Part shown: in pieces, positions 36,142-45,622 of the stretch
How the letters are laid out: each line of letters begins with the position of its first letter
How positions within the stretch are numbered: position 1 is the stretch's first letter
DNA from: Shinella granuli
GTDB lineage: Bacteria; Pseudomonadota; Alphaproteobacteria; Rhizobiales; Rhizobiaceae
Direction: 5' to 3'
DNA length: 64,000 bases
Assembly (NCBI RefSeq): GCF_004341885.1
Contig: NZ_SLVX01000002.1
Coordinates: 372,001-436,000, forward strand
Made by a program: the position numbers and the translations under genes
The notes under the pieces: generated by a model
What the model was told of the DNA's origin: nothing
Database searches by the model: none
The model's input: only the letters and a program-made list of their open reading frames with translations

Positions 36142-38679
36142 ATGAAAACCTCCAAATGGGCATTGTTGGTCTATATCGCGATCATCCTCTTCGGGGTGCT
36201 CGCGGCCGTGCCCAACGTGCTGACGCCTGAGCAGCAGGCGAAATTCGGGCGCTACCTGCCCGCCAATCCCGTCACCCTCGGCCTCGACCTGAAGGGCGGC
36301 TCGCATCTCGTGCTGGAGGTCGATTCCGCAGCGCTACGCAAGGCGCGCATGGACGTGCTGCTGAACGATTCCCGCGCCATCCTGCGCACGGCCGGCGAGC
36401 GCGCCTCCGCCGCCCGCCTCGCCGGCACGACGCTGACGATCACGCTGCCCGACCAGGCCACGCTCGACAAGGTGCTGCCGGAAGTGCGCAAGCTGGCGAC
36501 GCCGACGACGACGCTCGGCTTTTCCGCCGGCAGCGCCGATATCGATGTGGCGACCAGCGGCAATCTGATCAACGTCACGCTGACGGAAGCCGGCATCAAC
36601 GAGCGCATGTCCGCCGCCGTCGAGCAGAGCCTTGAGATCATCCGCCGCCGCGTCGACCAGGTGGGCGTTGCCGAACCGCTGATCCAGCGCGTCGGCGGCG
36701 ACCGCATCCTCGTGCAGCTTCCCGGCCTGCAGGACCCGACGCGCCTGCGCCAGTTGCTCGGCTCGACCGCGCAGATGAGCTTCCACATGGTCGACCAGAC
36801 CGTGGACCCGAACGGCGTCGCCCCGCGCGGCGTGATGATCTTGCCCGGCGCCAATGACCCCGGCAAATATGCCGTGGAAGAGCGCGTCGCCATCTCGGGC
36901 GATCGCCTTGCCGATGCCAAGGCCGGCTTCGACCAGCGCACGAACGAGCCGATCGTCTCGTTCAGCTTCGATTCGACGGGCGCGCGCCAGTTCGCAGAAA
37001 TCACCCAGGCGAATGTCGGTAAACCCTTCGCCATCGTGCTCGACGGCAAGGTGCTGACGGCGCCGGTCATCCGCGAGCCGATCATCGGCGGCCAGGGCCA
37101 GATCTCCGGCAATTTCAACCCGCAGGAAGCCACCGTTCTCTCGGCGCTGCTGCGCTCCGGCGCGCTGCCCGCTCCGCTCACCATCATCGAGGAGCGCACC
37201 GTCGGCCCGAACCTCGGCTCCGACTCGATCCGCATGGGCCTCTATACCGGCCTTGCCGGTCTTGCCGCCGTCGTCGTGCTGATGCAGGTGCTCTACGGTT
37301 CCTGGGGCCTCATCGCCAATCTCGGCCTCGTGCTGCACACGGTACTGACCATCGGCACGCTCGGCCTGCTCGGCTCGACGCTCACCTTGCCCGGCATCGC
37401 CGGCATCATCCTCGGCATCGGCATGGCCGTTGACGCCAACATCCTGATCAACGCCCGTATCCGAGAGGAGACGGCGGCCGGGGCGGGGGCCATGAAGGCG
37501 CTCGACGTCGGCTTCAACAAGGCCTATGCGACCATCGTCGACGGCAACATGACGACCATGGTCGGCATGATCCTGCTCTTCATGTTCGGCTCCGGCCCGG
37601 TGCGCGGCTTCGCCATCACCATGATCATCGGCCTGGCGATCTCGATGTTCACCTCGATCACCTTCGTGCGCCTCTTGATGCGCGAGGTGGTGATCCGCCG
37701 CAAGATGAAGCGGATCGACATCCACTCGATCTTCGGCAAGGTCTGGAGCATTCCGAGCTTCTCCTTCATGCGTGGCCGCTACATCGCCATCGCCATGTCG
37801 GCCTTCATCTCGATCAGCTCGGTCATCCTGTTCTTCACGCCGGGCCTCAACTACGGCATCGACTTCGTCGGCGGCATCCAGGTCGAGGCGACGTCCAAGA
37901 CGCCGATCGACCTCGCCCCGCTGCGCGAGAAGATGGAAGGCCTCAACCTCGGTGAAGTGGCCCTGCAGGAGTTCGGCCAGGGCACGTCCGTCCTCGTGCG
38001 CGTCCAGCGCCAGCCGGGCGGCGAAGAGGCGCAGACCGCAGCCCTCCAGCAGGTCCGCGACGGCGTTGCCGAAGTGATCCCGGACGCCAATTTCGAGCGC
38101 ACCGAAGTGGTCGGCCCGACCGTCAGCACCGAGCTTGCCCGGTCCGGCTTCCTGGCCGTCGGCCTCGGCATGCTGGCGATCCTGATCTACATCTGGTGGC
38201 GCTTCGAATGGCACTTCGCCGTGGGCGCCATCGCGACGCTGATCCTCGACATCACCAAGATGGTCGGTTTCTTCGCGCTGATGCAGATCGACTTCAACCT
38301 GACGGCCATCGCCGCCGTGCTGACGCTGATCGGCTATTCCGTCAACGACAAGGTGGTGGTGTACGACCGCATGCGCGAGAACCTGCGCAAGTACAAGTCG
38401 ATGCCCTTCTCGGACCTCATCGACCTGTCGATCAACCAGGTTGTCATGCGATGCATCTTCACCTCCGTCGCCGTCGCGGCCTCGCTGCTGCCGATGGCGA
38501 TCTGGGGCGGCGACACGGTGAAACCCTTCGCCTGGCCGATGCTGTTCGGCGTGGTCGTCGCCACGACCTCGTCGATTTATATCGGCGGTCCGATCCTGCT
38601 CTTCCTCAGCCGCTGGTGGAAGGATCGCGACACAGCGCGGGCGGGCGGCGCGGCGACGACACCGGCAACGGAAGCATGA
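36142..38679 (+). CDS. secDF: SecDF fusion, protein translocation accessory subunit
   Basis: 845 residues. SecD and SecF are joined in one chain. SecD half: N-terminal helix, GLDLKGGSHLVLEV, large periplasmic region with SAALRSGALPAPLTIIEERTVGP, then five further helices with GMAVDANILINARIREE. SecF half from about 555: helix, GLNYGIDFVGGIQVE, then GYSVNDKVVVYDRMRENLR. It uses the proton gradient to pull exported proteins from SecYEG. SD GGAAAAG before the ATG. No yajC lies beside it. Confidence 0.95.
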   Translation: MKTSKWALLVYIAIILFGVLAAVPNVLTPEQQAKFGRYLPANPVTLGLDLKGGSHLVLEVDSAALRKARMDVLLNDSRAILRTAGERASAARLAGTTLTITLPDQATLDKVLPEVRKLATPTTTLGFSAGSADIDVATSGNLINVTLTEAGINERMSAAVEQSLEIIRRRVDQVGVAEPLIQRVGGDRILVQLPGLQDPTRLRQLLGSTAQMSFHMVDQTVDPNGVAPRGVMILPGANDPGKYAVEERVAISGDRLADAKAGFDQRTNEPIVSFSFDSTGARQFAEITQANVGKPFAIVLDGKVLTAPVIREPIIGGQGQISGNFNPQEATVLSALLRSGALPAPLTIIEERTVGPNLGSDSIRMGLYTGLAGLAAVVVLMQVLYGSWGLIANLGLVLHTVLTIGTLGLLGSTLTLPGIAGIILGIGMAVDANILINARIREETAAGAGAMKALDVGFNKAYATIVDGNMTTMVGMILLFMFGSGPVRGFAITMIIGLAISMFTSITFVRLLMREVVIRRKMKRIDIHSIFGKVWSIPSFSFMRGRYIAIAMSAFISISSVILFFTPGLNYGIDFVGGIQVEATSKTPIDLAPLREKMEGLNLGEVALQEFGQGTSVLVRVQRQPGGEEAQTAALQQVRDGVAEVIPDANFERTEVVGPTVSTELARSGFLAVGLGMLAILIYIWWRFEWHFAVGAIATLILDITKMVGFFALMQIDFNLTAIAAVLTLIGYSVNDKVVVYDRMRENLRKYKSMPFSDLIDLSINQVVMRCIFTSVAVAASLLPMAIWGGDTVKPFAWPMLFGVVVATTSSIYIGGPILLFLSRWWKDRDTARAGGAATTPATEA

Positions 38680-38684
38680 AAACG

Positions 38685-38713
38685 AACGGGCGCCCTTGCG
38701 GCGCCCGTTTCGT
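38685..38713. terminator. Hairpin between convergent secDF and DauA-like genes
   Basis: 10-bp stem AACGGGCGCC / GGCGCCCGTT with a CTTGC loop, followed by TCGTCTC. Poor U-tract on the plus strand; on the minus strand CGTTTTCAT follows the stem. Confidence 0.65.
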
Positions 38714-38714
38714 C

Positions 38715-39839
38715 TCAGGAGAAGCGGTGGGGACTGAAGGTTTCCGCCGTTATGCCTTCGCGGGCGAGCGGTTCGGGCACCGGGCTTGCGGTGAGGAGGG
38801 CGGCGGAAAGGCTGCCGAGGGCGGGTGACGTCAGGATGCCGTAACCGCCCTGGCCGGCGAGCCAGAAGAAGGACGGCTCGTCCCTGGCCGGGCCGATGAC
38901 GGGCAGGCGGTCCGCGGAAAAGCTGCGCATGCCGGCCCAGCTCCTGAAGACGCGGCGCACCGCGAGCGTCGTCGCCTCCTCGACATAATGGGCGGCATAG
39001 GCGACGTCGAGCTCTTCCGGCTGCACGTCCGCCGGCTCGCAGGGCGTCGCATCGGCGGGCGAGGCCAGCAGGCGGCCCCCTTCCGGCTTGAAGTAGAACA
39101 GCTCCTCGACCTCGTTGATCTCCGGCAGGCGGCTCGCATCGATGCCGTCGGGCAGATCGACGGTGATGGCCGTGCGGCGGTGTGGCACGATGCCGACGGG
39201 TCTGACGCCGGAAAGCGTCGCGACCGTATCCGCCCAGCCACCGGCCGCGTTCACCAGCATGCCGGCGGAGATCGTCTCGTCGCCGGCTTCGATCCGCCAT
39301 GCGCCTGCGTCCCGCCGGGCGCCGGAGAATGCCCGGCCTTCGAGGATCTGCGCGCCATGACGGCGGGCATGGCGGGCATAGGCCTGCAGCAGGGCGTCCA
39401 CCTCGATATCCCAGTAGTCGGGGTCGAAATAGGCGGCGGCCGCATAGGCCGGGTCCAGCATCGGCGCACGGGCGAGCATCGCGGCCTCGTCCAGCCATTC
39501 CACCGCCACGCCGAGGGCTTGGGCGGCTTCGAAGCGCTCGCGCACCAGCGCCGCCTTCTCCGCCGTGCCGAGGATGATGCTGCCCCGTTCGATGAGCAGC
39601 GGCACGGCGGCAAACCCCTCCGGCGGCCGCATCAGGAAATCATGGCTGGCGCGGGCAAGCGCATTCACCGGTGGTGCATTGTCGCGCAGCGTGAATTCCG
39701 CCGCCGACCGGCCGGTGCTGTGATAGCCGAGCGCGCCCTCCTGCTCCAGCACGACGACGGAGCGGTGCGGGCTCAGGAAATAGGCGAGCGAAAGGCCGGC
39801 AATGCCGCCGCCGATGATCGCGATGTCGATTGTCCGCAT
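38715..39839 (-). CDS. FAD-dependent D-amino-acid dehydrogenase, D-arginine dehydrogenase (DauA)-like
   Basis: 374 residues. N-terminal FAD motif IAIIGGGIAGLSLAYFLS, then GYHSTGRSAAEFT, the pattern of Pseudomonas DauA. Matching blocks continue to the end: LVNAAGGWADTVA, EATTLAVRRVFRSWAGMRSF, and FFWLAGQGGYGI. DauA oxidises D-arginine and other cationic D-amino acids to 2-oxo acids. The next gene upstream on the same strand is a LysR regulator. Exact substrate not proven. Confidence 0.82.
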   Translation of the reverse strand: MRTIDIAIIGGGIAGLSLAYFLSPHRSVVVLEQEGALGYHSTGRSAAEFTLRDNAPPVNALARASHDFLMRPPEGFAAVPLLIERGSIILGTAEKAALVRERFEAAQALGVAVEWLDEAAMLARAPMLDPAYAAAAYFDPDYWDIEVDALLQAYARHARRHGAQILEGRAFSGARRDAGAWRIEAGDETISAGMLVNAAGGWADTVATLSGVRPVGIVPHRRTAITVDLPDGIDASRLPEINEVEELFYFKPEGGRLLASPADATPCEPADVQPEELDVAYAAHYVEEATTLAVRRVFRSWAGMRSFSADRLPVIGPARDEPSFFWLAGQGGYGILTSPALGSLSAALLTASPVPEPLAREGITAETFSPHRFS

Positions 39840-39936
39840 GGCCTGCCTCCGCTATGAACGTCTTCCTCCTGCCTAAGCAAGCCGTTGGCATTCTTCAAAT
39901 TTATAGAGATGAAGGTCGGTATCATCAGGATTGATG

Positions 39937-40878
39937 TCATTCGCCCCAGCGCCAGGGCGGCACATCCGCCATATGGGCGAGGAAGGCGCGTTCGGCCGGG
40001 TTGAGCGCCGAACCGGGATTGGTGATGCGGAAGGTCTCGGTCACCGGCAGGTCGTCATAGGGCGGCAACTGCCAGAGCTCGCCGGCCGCCAGCGCCGCGC
40101 CGGTGAGGTGCACCGGCAGCATGCCGATGCCGGCATTGGCCACCACCAGCCGCAACACCTCTTCCACGTTGAAGGCCAGCGCCCGTACCTGCTGGCCGAA
40201 GGAGCCGATGGCGCGCACGGCCGTCACCGGCCCCATATGCGGCCCGCCGAGCACGTCGGCGAGGAAGCTGACATAGGGCTCGCCCCGCAGGTCCTCCAGC
40301 CGGGCATCCCGCACGCCGAACAACCGGTGCCCGCGGCCGCAATAGAGCGCGTAGCGCTCGTAGCAGAAGGGCGTCTTCTCCAGCCCTTCCGGAATGATGC
40401 CGTCGGAAAGGCCGAGCGTCGCGACGCCCCGTTCCACCGAGCGGATGACGTCCGTCGTCGTCTCGATCGTCACACCCATGGTGACGCGCGGATGCAGCCG
40501 GAAGAACTCGGCGATCGCCCGGTCCCAGGCCGGGTTCATGGCATGGCTGACGGAATGGAGGGTGATGTGGCCGGAAATATCCTCGCCGGAAGGCTGCATG
40601 GCCTCGGGCAGGCGCACGATGGCGGTGAAGATGTCGTGGCAGAGCGCATGCAGCCGCTCGCCGGCCTCCGTCAGCTCGAAGCGGCCGGGGCTGCGGTCGA
40701 TCAGCCGGTGGCCGACCGACTGCTCCAGCCGCTTCAGCGCCATGCTGACGGCCGGCTGCTGCAGCAGCAGCCGGTTCGCCGCCCGCGTGATCGAGCCTTC
40801 CTCCACCACGACCACGAAGGTACGCAGGAGGTTCCAGTCGAGATTGTGCGCGAAGCGTTCGAGGCGGTTGATCGGCAT
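39937..40878 (-). CDS. LysR-family transcriptional regulator
   Basis: 313 residues from the chosen ATG (MPINRLERFAHNLDW). The HTH is at about 15-60: VVVEEGSITRAANRLLLQQPAVSMALKRLEQSVGHRLIDR. The effector domain has EVLRLVVANAGIGMLPVHL. It lies 97 nt upstream of the DauA-like gene on the same strand and is not divergent to it, unlike the usual LysR layout. It may control the oxidase or nearby amino-acid genes. Confidence 0.9.
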   Translation of the reverse strand: MPINRLERFAHNLDWNLLRTFVVVVEEGSITRAANRLLLQQPAVSMALKRLEQSVGHRLIDRSPGRFELTEAGERLHALCHDIFTAIVRLPEAMQPSGEDISGHITLHSVSHAMNPAWDRAIAEFFRLHPRVTMGVTIETTTDVIRSVERGVATLGLSDGIIPEGLEKTPFCYERYALYCGRGHRLFGVRDARLEDLRGEPYVSFLADVLGGPHMGPVTAVRAIGSFGQQVRALAFNVEEVLRLVVANAGIGMLPVHLTGAALAAGELWQLPPYDDLPVTETFRITNPGSALNPAERAFLAHMADVPPWRWGE

Positions 40879-41021
40879 GCGCGTAGCTACGGCCAGGGTG
40901 TCGGGAAAGGCAAGAGGCGGCGGGATGGCGTGGCCCGAAATGTGATCCGCGCGCGCCGTTTTTCGCGGAACCAAAAAGGAGCCTGGCGCATTCCGGTCGC
41001 CGAAAGAGGGGGAAATGCGTT

Positions 41022-41237
41022 ATGCGGGAACGGTTTAGCACCAGCGGCCTCGCGGGAGCCTATCTCGACGAGCTCCTGGCAGCCGGCGTGGAGGCGCGCA
41101 TGGAGTTTCGCCCGCGGCGGGCGCTGGACCCACACCCGTTTCTGGTCAGCCTTGACAGCGAGGGTAGAGGCGAGGCCTTCTTCACGCGGCCCATCGAGGG
41201 TGTGCGCAGTGAAAACCGCACCCGCTTCCATCCCTGA
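41022..41237 (+). CDS. Hypothetical 71-residue protein
   Basis: MRERFSTSGLAGAYLDELL starts a 71-residue frame with no recognised domain; AGGGGGAAA lies upstream. Mixed composition with many Arg/Glu and no membrane segment. It stands alone between lysR and the binding-protein gene and is followed by a hairpin. Weak candidate. Confidence 0.35.
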   Translation: MRERFSTSGLAGAYLDELLAAGVEARMEFRPRRALDPHPFLVSLDSEGRGEAFFTRPIEGVRSENRTRFHP

Positions 41238-41252
41238 GCCCGGGCAGGTGAA

Positions 41253-41275
41253 AGGCGGCCGAAGCCGCCTCGATT
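41253..41275 (-). terminator. Hairpin terminator downstream of the amino-acid binding protein
   Basis: 7-bp stem AGGCGGC / GCCGCCT. On the minus strand the loop is the stable TTCG tetraloop. It is about 100 nt after the binding-protein stop and 16 nt after the small plus-strand frame; it could serve either. Confidence 0.5.
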
Positions 41276-41369
41276 TGATCGCAACATTACCCCGACCACT
41301 CGCGTCATCCGCGAATTCAACCGGAGGACCCACGCGGCCCCCGCGGCTGTGGATGATCGGGTCGGGGGA

Positions 41370-42146
41370 TTACTTCATCGTATAGATGTCGATGGAGAAG
41401 TATTTGTCGTTGATCTTCTGGTAGGTGCCATCCTCGCGGATCGCCTTCAGCGCGGCATTCAGCTTCTCGCGCAGGTCGTTGTCTTCCTGGCGCACGGCGA
41501 TGCCGACGCCGTCGCCGACGAATTTCGGATCGGTGATCGGCTCGCCGATCAGTTCACAGCAGGCCTTGCCGTCGTCGTTCTTGGTGACCCAGTCGAGCAG
41601 CGGGATCATGTCGCCGACCTGCAGGTCGAGGCGGCCGTTCGCCATGTCGAGGTTCACCTCGTCCTGCGTCGGGTAGAGCTTGATGTCCGCATCCGGATAG
41701 ACGGCGGCGGCAAAATCGGCCTGCGTGGTGCCGGACTGGGCGCCGATCGTCTTGCCCTTCATGCCTTCATTGGTGAAGTCGGTGATGCCGGCGCCCTTCG
41801 GCGCGGCATGGGTCATGGCGGCGAGATAGTAGGGATCGGTGAAGTTGACCTGCTTCTTGCGCTCCTCGGTGATGAACATCGAGGCGATGATCATGTCGTA
41901 CTTCTTGGCGACGAGGCCGGGAATGATGCCGTCCCAGTCCTGCGCGACCACCTCGCACTCGACCTCCATCTTCTCGCAGAGCGCAAGGCCGATCTCAACG
42001 TCGAAGCCGCCGAGTTTTCCCGCGGAATCCTGGAAGTTGAAGGGCGGGTAGGCGCCTTCCGTGCCGATCTTCAGCGTCTCAGCGAAAGCCGGGCCGGAAA
42101 GCAGCGTGGAGCCTGCGAGAGCCAGCGCGAGCAGCATTGTCTTCAT
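41370..42146 (-). CDS. Periplasmic amino-acid binding protein (Lys/Arg/Orn/His type) of an ABC transporter
   Basis: 258 residues. The signal peptide is MKTMLLALALAGSTLLSG with cleavage after AFA. Mature start LKIGTEGAYPPFNFQ is typical of SBP_bac_3 proteins; GGFDVEIGLALCEKM, DWDGIIPGLVAKKYDMIIASM and the two-Cys region CCELI, shared with HisJ/ArgT relatives, support a basic amino-acid ligand. No permease or ATPase gene is adjacent, so it must work with components elsewhere. It is downstream of the hut genes. SD AGGGGAA. Confidence 0.85.
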   Translation of the reverse strand: MKTMLLALALAGSTLLSGPAFAETLKIGTEGAYPPFNFQDSAGKLGGFDVEIGLALCEKMEVECEVVAQDWDGIIPGLVAKKYDMIIASMFITEERKKQVNFTDPYYLAAMTHAAPKGAGITDFTNEGMKGKTIGAQSGTTQADFAAAVYPDADIKLYPTQDEVNLDMANGRLDLQVGDMIPLLDWVTKNDDGKACCELIGEPITDPKFVGDGVGIAVRQEDNDLREKLNAALKAIREDGTYQKINDKYFSIDIYTMK

Positions 42147-42213
42147 GGTCGTTCCCCTGTTGTGATTGTGACCGATGGGGAACGGTAGCGCGGCCTCGCA
42201 CATAAACGAAATA

Positions 42214-42235
42214 GATAGCCATGATGTCGGCTATC
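42214..42235. promoter_or_regulatory. Inverted repeat upstream of the amino-acid binding protein
   Basis: GATAGCC (42214-42220) and GGCTATC (42229-42235) with an 8-nt gap, about 70 nt before the ATG. Symmetry and size fit an operator, for example for a LysR-type regulator. Confidence 0.4.
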
Positions 42236-42270
42236 ATTTCAGTTGATGCGCGAGGCCGCAGGGGCTGGCC

Positions 42271-43257
42271 CTACCAGCGATCGTGCACATGCGGCGCGAC
42301 GAGCCGGTAGTAGACCTCGCGTGTCGCCTCCATCACGTCTTCCGAGAGCGCCGGCAGGCTTGCGGCCCGGGCATTCGCCTCGGCCTGCGCGGCGTTGCGC
42401 GCGCCCGGGATGACGACGCTGACCGCATCGGCCATCAGGATCCAGCGCAGCGCGAAGGCGGCCATGGCGGTGCCGGCCGGCACCAGCGCACGGATTTCCT
42501 CGACGGCCTTAAGGCCGGTCTCGAAGGGCACGCCGGCAAAGGTCTCGCCGACATCGAAGGCATCGCCCTGGCGGTTGAAGTTGCGGTGGTCGTCCGCGGC
42601 AAAGGCGGTGTCGCGCGTGATCTTGCCCGAGAGCAGGCCGCTTGCCAGCGGCACGCGGGCGATGACGGCGACCTGGCGGCGGGCGGCTTCCTTGAAGAAG
42701 AGCTGCGCCGGGCGCTGGCGGAACATGTTGTAGATGATCTGCACGCTGACGACGCCGGGATATTCGATCGCCTTCAGCGCCTCTTCGACCTTCTCCACGC
42801 TGACGCCGTAATTGGCGATCTTGCCGGCGGCCTTGATCTCTTCCAGCGCATGGAAGACCTCCGGACGGTAGTAGACCTCCGTCGGCGGGCAGTGCAGCTG
42901 CACGAGGTCGAGCCGCTCGACGCCGAGGTTCTTCAGGCTGCGGTCGATGAAGCCTTCGAGGTTTTCCCGGGTGTAGCCGTCGGCGACATGCGGGGAGAGG
43001 CGACGCCCGGCCTTGGTGGCCACCATAGGGCGCTGGCCGCCGCGGTCCTTCAGGACGTCGGCGATGATCTTTTCCGATCGGCCGTCGCCATAGACGTCGG
43101 CGGTGTCGATGAAGGACATGCCGGCATCGAGCGCGGCGTTGAGGGCGGCACGGCCGTCCGCCTCGCTGACATCACCCCAGGCGCCGCCGATCTGCCAGGC
43201 GCCGAAGCCGATATCCGTGGTGGTGAAACCCGTGCGGCCGAATTTGCGATGTCTCAT
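42271..43257 (-). CDS. Aldo/keto reductase
   Basis: 328 residues. AKR catalytic set: Asp and Tyr in FIDTADVYGDGRSE, Lys in VATKAG, and His in LVQLHCPP. NADPH-site residues near the C-terminus lie in VSVVIPGARNAAQAEANA. It reduces a carbonyl compound of unknown identity. GGGAGAG stands before the ATG. It lies 94 nt after hutD on the same strand, so it may be read with the hut operon, though no role in histidine breakdown is known. Confidence 0.88.
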   Translation of the reverse strand: MRHRKFGRTGFTTTDIGFGAWQIGGAWGDVSEADGRAALNAALDAGMSFIDTADVYGDGRSEKIIADVLKDRGGQRPMVATKAGRRLSPHVADGYTRENLEGFIDRSLKNLGVERLDLVQLHCPPTEVYYRPEVFHALEEIKAAGKIANYGVSVEKVEEALKAIEYPGVVSVQIIYNMFRQRPAQLFFKEAARRQVAVIARVPLASGLLSGKITRDTAFAADDHRNFNRQGDAFDVGETFAGVPFETGLKAVEEIRALVPAGTAMAAFALRWILMADAVSVVIPGARNAAQAEANARAASLPALSEDVMEATREVYYRLVAPHVHDRW

Positions 43258-43351
43258 GAAAATCTCTCCCGACAAATGCCCAATGAATGAATGTGTCGGG
43301 AGGTAGCACTCCGCTCCGGCGCGGACAAGGAAATCGCGTCCCCGCAAAGGG

Positions 43352-43930
43352 TCAGTCCTGGATGATTTCCACCAGATAGAAGGTCGCCTCATCGCCGATC
43401 GGCACGACCTTCGCCGCCAATGCGCCGTCGAGCACGAGCGCATCGAGCGGCTGGAGCCCGACGAGGCCTTCCGGCGTGGAGACGCCGAGCGGTTCCAGCG
43501 CCAGCAGCAGACGTTCTCCCATCGTTTCCGGCAGCGCCAGTGCATCACGCGTGACGTGATGCGTCAGCCGGTGTCGGAAGGCGCCGCGTCGGGTCATCAC
43601 GTTGAGGTCGGTGATCGGCCCGCCCGTGAGGCGCGCCGTGGTCGGCGCATCGGCCGGGAAGGCGAGGGGCGTGGAGGCGGGCGTCAGCAGCGTCTCGCCA
43701 AGTCCCCCGATCGAGAGCGCCATGCCGTCGCCCGAAAGCACGGCCAGCGTGCGGTCGATGCCGGGGAAGACGGAGAAGGGCCCGTCGCCCGCCACGCGCG
43801 CCATGCTGACGCGCCAGCCGAAATCCGAAAGGCTCGCGCCTTCCGGATGGACGATCACCTCGACCGTCTCGCCGCCGCCGTTCTTCCACGGCATGCGGCG
43901 ATGGTCGCCGTTGCGCAAAAGGCGGGTCAT
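43352..43930 (-). CDS. hutD: HutD family protein
   Basis: 192 residues, beginning [20 protein letters not shown]; the MPWKNGGGET block defines HutD. Bicupin-like beta fold. Its role in histidine use is not settled; in Pseudomonas it affects fitness on histidine and may bind urocanate or formylglutamate. Its ATG overlaps the hutU stop (TGATG). Confidence 0.92.
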   Translation of the reverse strand: MTRLLRNGDHRRMPWKNGGGETVEVIVHPEGASLSDFGWRVSMARVAGDGPFSVFPGIDRTLAVLSGDGMALSIGGLGETLLTPASTPLAFPADAPTTARLTGGPITDLNVMTRRGAFRHRLTHHVTRDALALPETMGERLLLALEPLGVSTPEGLVGLQPLDALVLDGALAAKVVPIGDEATFYLVEIIQD

Positions 43931-45606
43931 CAGTTGCCGAGGATGCCCGGCAGGCGCAGGCCCTTTTCGCGGGCGCAGTCGAGCGCGATGTCGTAGCCGG
44001 CGTCGGCGTGGCGCATGACGCCGGTCGCCGGGTCGTTCCACAGGACGCGGCCGACGCGCTCGGCGGCTTCATCCGTGCCGTCGCAGCAGATGACGACGCC
44101 CGAATGCTGCGAGAAGCCCATGCCGACGCCGCCGCCGTGGTGGAGCGAGACCCAGGTCGCGCCCGATGCGGTGTTCAGCAAGGCATTGAGCAGAGGCCAG
44201 TCGGACACGGCGTCCGAACCGTCCTTCATCGCTTCCGTCTCGCGGTTCGGCGAGGCGACGGAGCCCGAATCGAGGTGGTCGCGGCCGATGACGATCGGCG
44301 CCTTCAGCTCGCCGTTCTTCACCATTTCGTTGAAGGCGAGGCCGAGGCGGTGGCGGTCGCCGAGGCCGACCCAGCAGATGCGCGCCGGCAGGCCCTGGAA
44401 GGAAATGCGCTCCTTCGCCATGTCCAGCCAGTTGTGAAGGTGCTTGTTGTCGGGCAAGAGCTCCTTCACCTTGGCGTCGGTCTTGTAGATGTCCTCCGGA
44501 TCGCCGGACAGCGCCGCCCAGCGGAACGGGCCGATGCCCTTGCAGAACAGCGGGCGGATATAGGCCGGCACGAAGCCCGGGAAGGCGAAGGCGTTTTCGA
44601 GGCCCTCGTCTTTCGCGACCTGGCGGATGTTGTTGCCGTAGTCGAAGGTCGGGATGCCCATGTCCTGGAAGGCGATCATCGCTTCGACATGCTCGCGCAT
44701 CGAGGCGCGGGCGGCCTTTTCGACGGCCTTCGGGTCGCTTTCGCGCTTGGCCTTCCACTCGGCCATGGTCCAGCCCTTCGGCAGGTAGCCGTTGATCGGG
44801 TCATGGGCGGAGGTCTGGTCGGTGACCATGTCGGGGCGGATGCCGCGGCGGATCATCTCCGGCAGGATTTCCGCGGCATTGCCGAGCAGGCCGACGGACT
44901 TGGCTTCGCCGGCCTTCGTCCAGCGGTCGATCATCGCCATGGCCTCGTCGAGCGTTTCGGCCTTCTCGTCGATATAGCGGGTACGCAGGCGGAAATCGAT
45001 CGAATCCGGGTTGCACTCGACGGCAAGGCACGAGGCGCCGGCCATGACGGCGGCGAGCGGCTGGGCGCCGCCCATGCCGCCGAGGCCGCCGGTCAGCACC
45101 CACTTGCCCTTGAGGTTGCCGCCATAGTGCTGGCGGCCGGCCTCAACGAAGGTTTCGTAGGTGCCCTGCACGATGCCCTGGCTGCCGATATAGATCCACG
45201 AGCCGGCCGTCATCTGGCCGTACATGGCAAGGCCCTTCTTGTCGAGCTCGTTGAAATGGTCCCAGGTGGCCCAGTGCGGCACGAGGTTGGAATTGGCGAT
45301 GAGGACGCGCGGCGCATCCTTGTGCGTGCGGAAGATGCCGACCGGCTTGCCGGACTGCACGATCAGCGTCTCGTTGTCCTCGAGGTCGCGCAGCGAGGCG
45401 ACGATCCTGTCGAAATCAGCCCAGGTGCGGGCGGCGCGGCCGATGCCGCCGTAGACGACGAGCTCGTGCGGGTTTTCCGCGACGTCGGGATCGAGGTTGT
45501 TCATCAGCATGCGCAGCGGCGCTTCGGTCAGCCAGCTCTTGGCGGTGCGCTCGGTGCCGGTGGCGGCGCGGACCTCGCGGATGTTGTGGCGGGGATTGTC
45601 GGTCAT
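43930..45606 (-). CDS. hutU: Urocanate hydratase
   Basis: 558 residues. It converts urocanate to imidazolone propionate using tightly bound NAD. Conserved parts include [22 protein letters not shown], the glycine-rich [13 protein letters not shown], and the catalytic Cys region [20 protein letters not shown]. The start [12 protein letters not shown] has GGGAG upstream; an earlier in-frame start is unnecessary. Second enzyme of histidine degradation, coupled to hutD downstream. Confidence 0.97.
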   Translation of the reverse strand: MTDNPRHNIREVRAATGTERTAKSWLTEAPLRMLMNNLDPDVAENPHELVVYGGIGRAARTWADFDRIVASLRDLEDNETLIVQSGKPVGIFRTHKDAPRVLIANSNLVPHWATWDHFNELDKKGLAMYGQMTAGSWIYIGSQGIVQGTYETFVEAGRQHYGGNLKGKWVLTGGLGGMGGAQPLAAVMAGASCLAVECNPDSIDFRLRTRYIDEKAETLDEAMAMIDRWTKAGEAKSVGLLGNAAEILPEMIRRGIRPDMVTDQTSAHDPINGYLPKGWTMAEWKAKRESDPKAVEKAARASMREHVEAMIAFQDMGIPTFDYGNNIRQVAKDEGLENAFAFPGFVPAYIRPLFCKGIGPFRWAALSGDPEDIYKTDAKVKELLPDNKHLHNWLDMAKERISFQGLPARICWVGLGDRHRLGLAFNEMVKNGELKAPIVIGRDHLDSGSVASPNRETEAMKDGSDAVSDWPLLNALLNTASGATWVSLHHGGGVGMGFSQHSGVVICCDGTDEAAERVGRVLWNDPATGVMRHADAGYDIALDCAREKGLRLPGILGN

Positions 45607-45622
45607 GGCTGGTTCTCCCGGA

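Noticed and set aside
36334-39498. 1054-codon open frame antisense to secDF
   Set aside because: Composition is that of an antisense shadow (Arg, His, Asp, Gly); it spans the end of the DauA-like gene and most of secDF.
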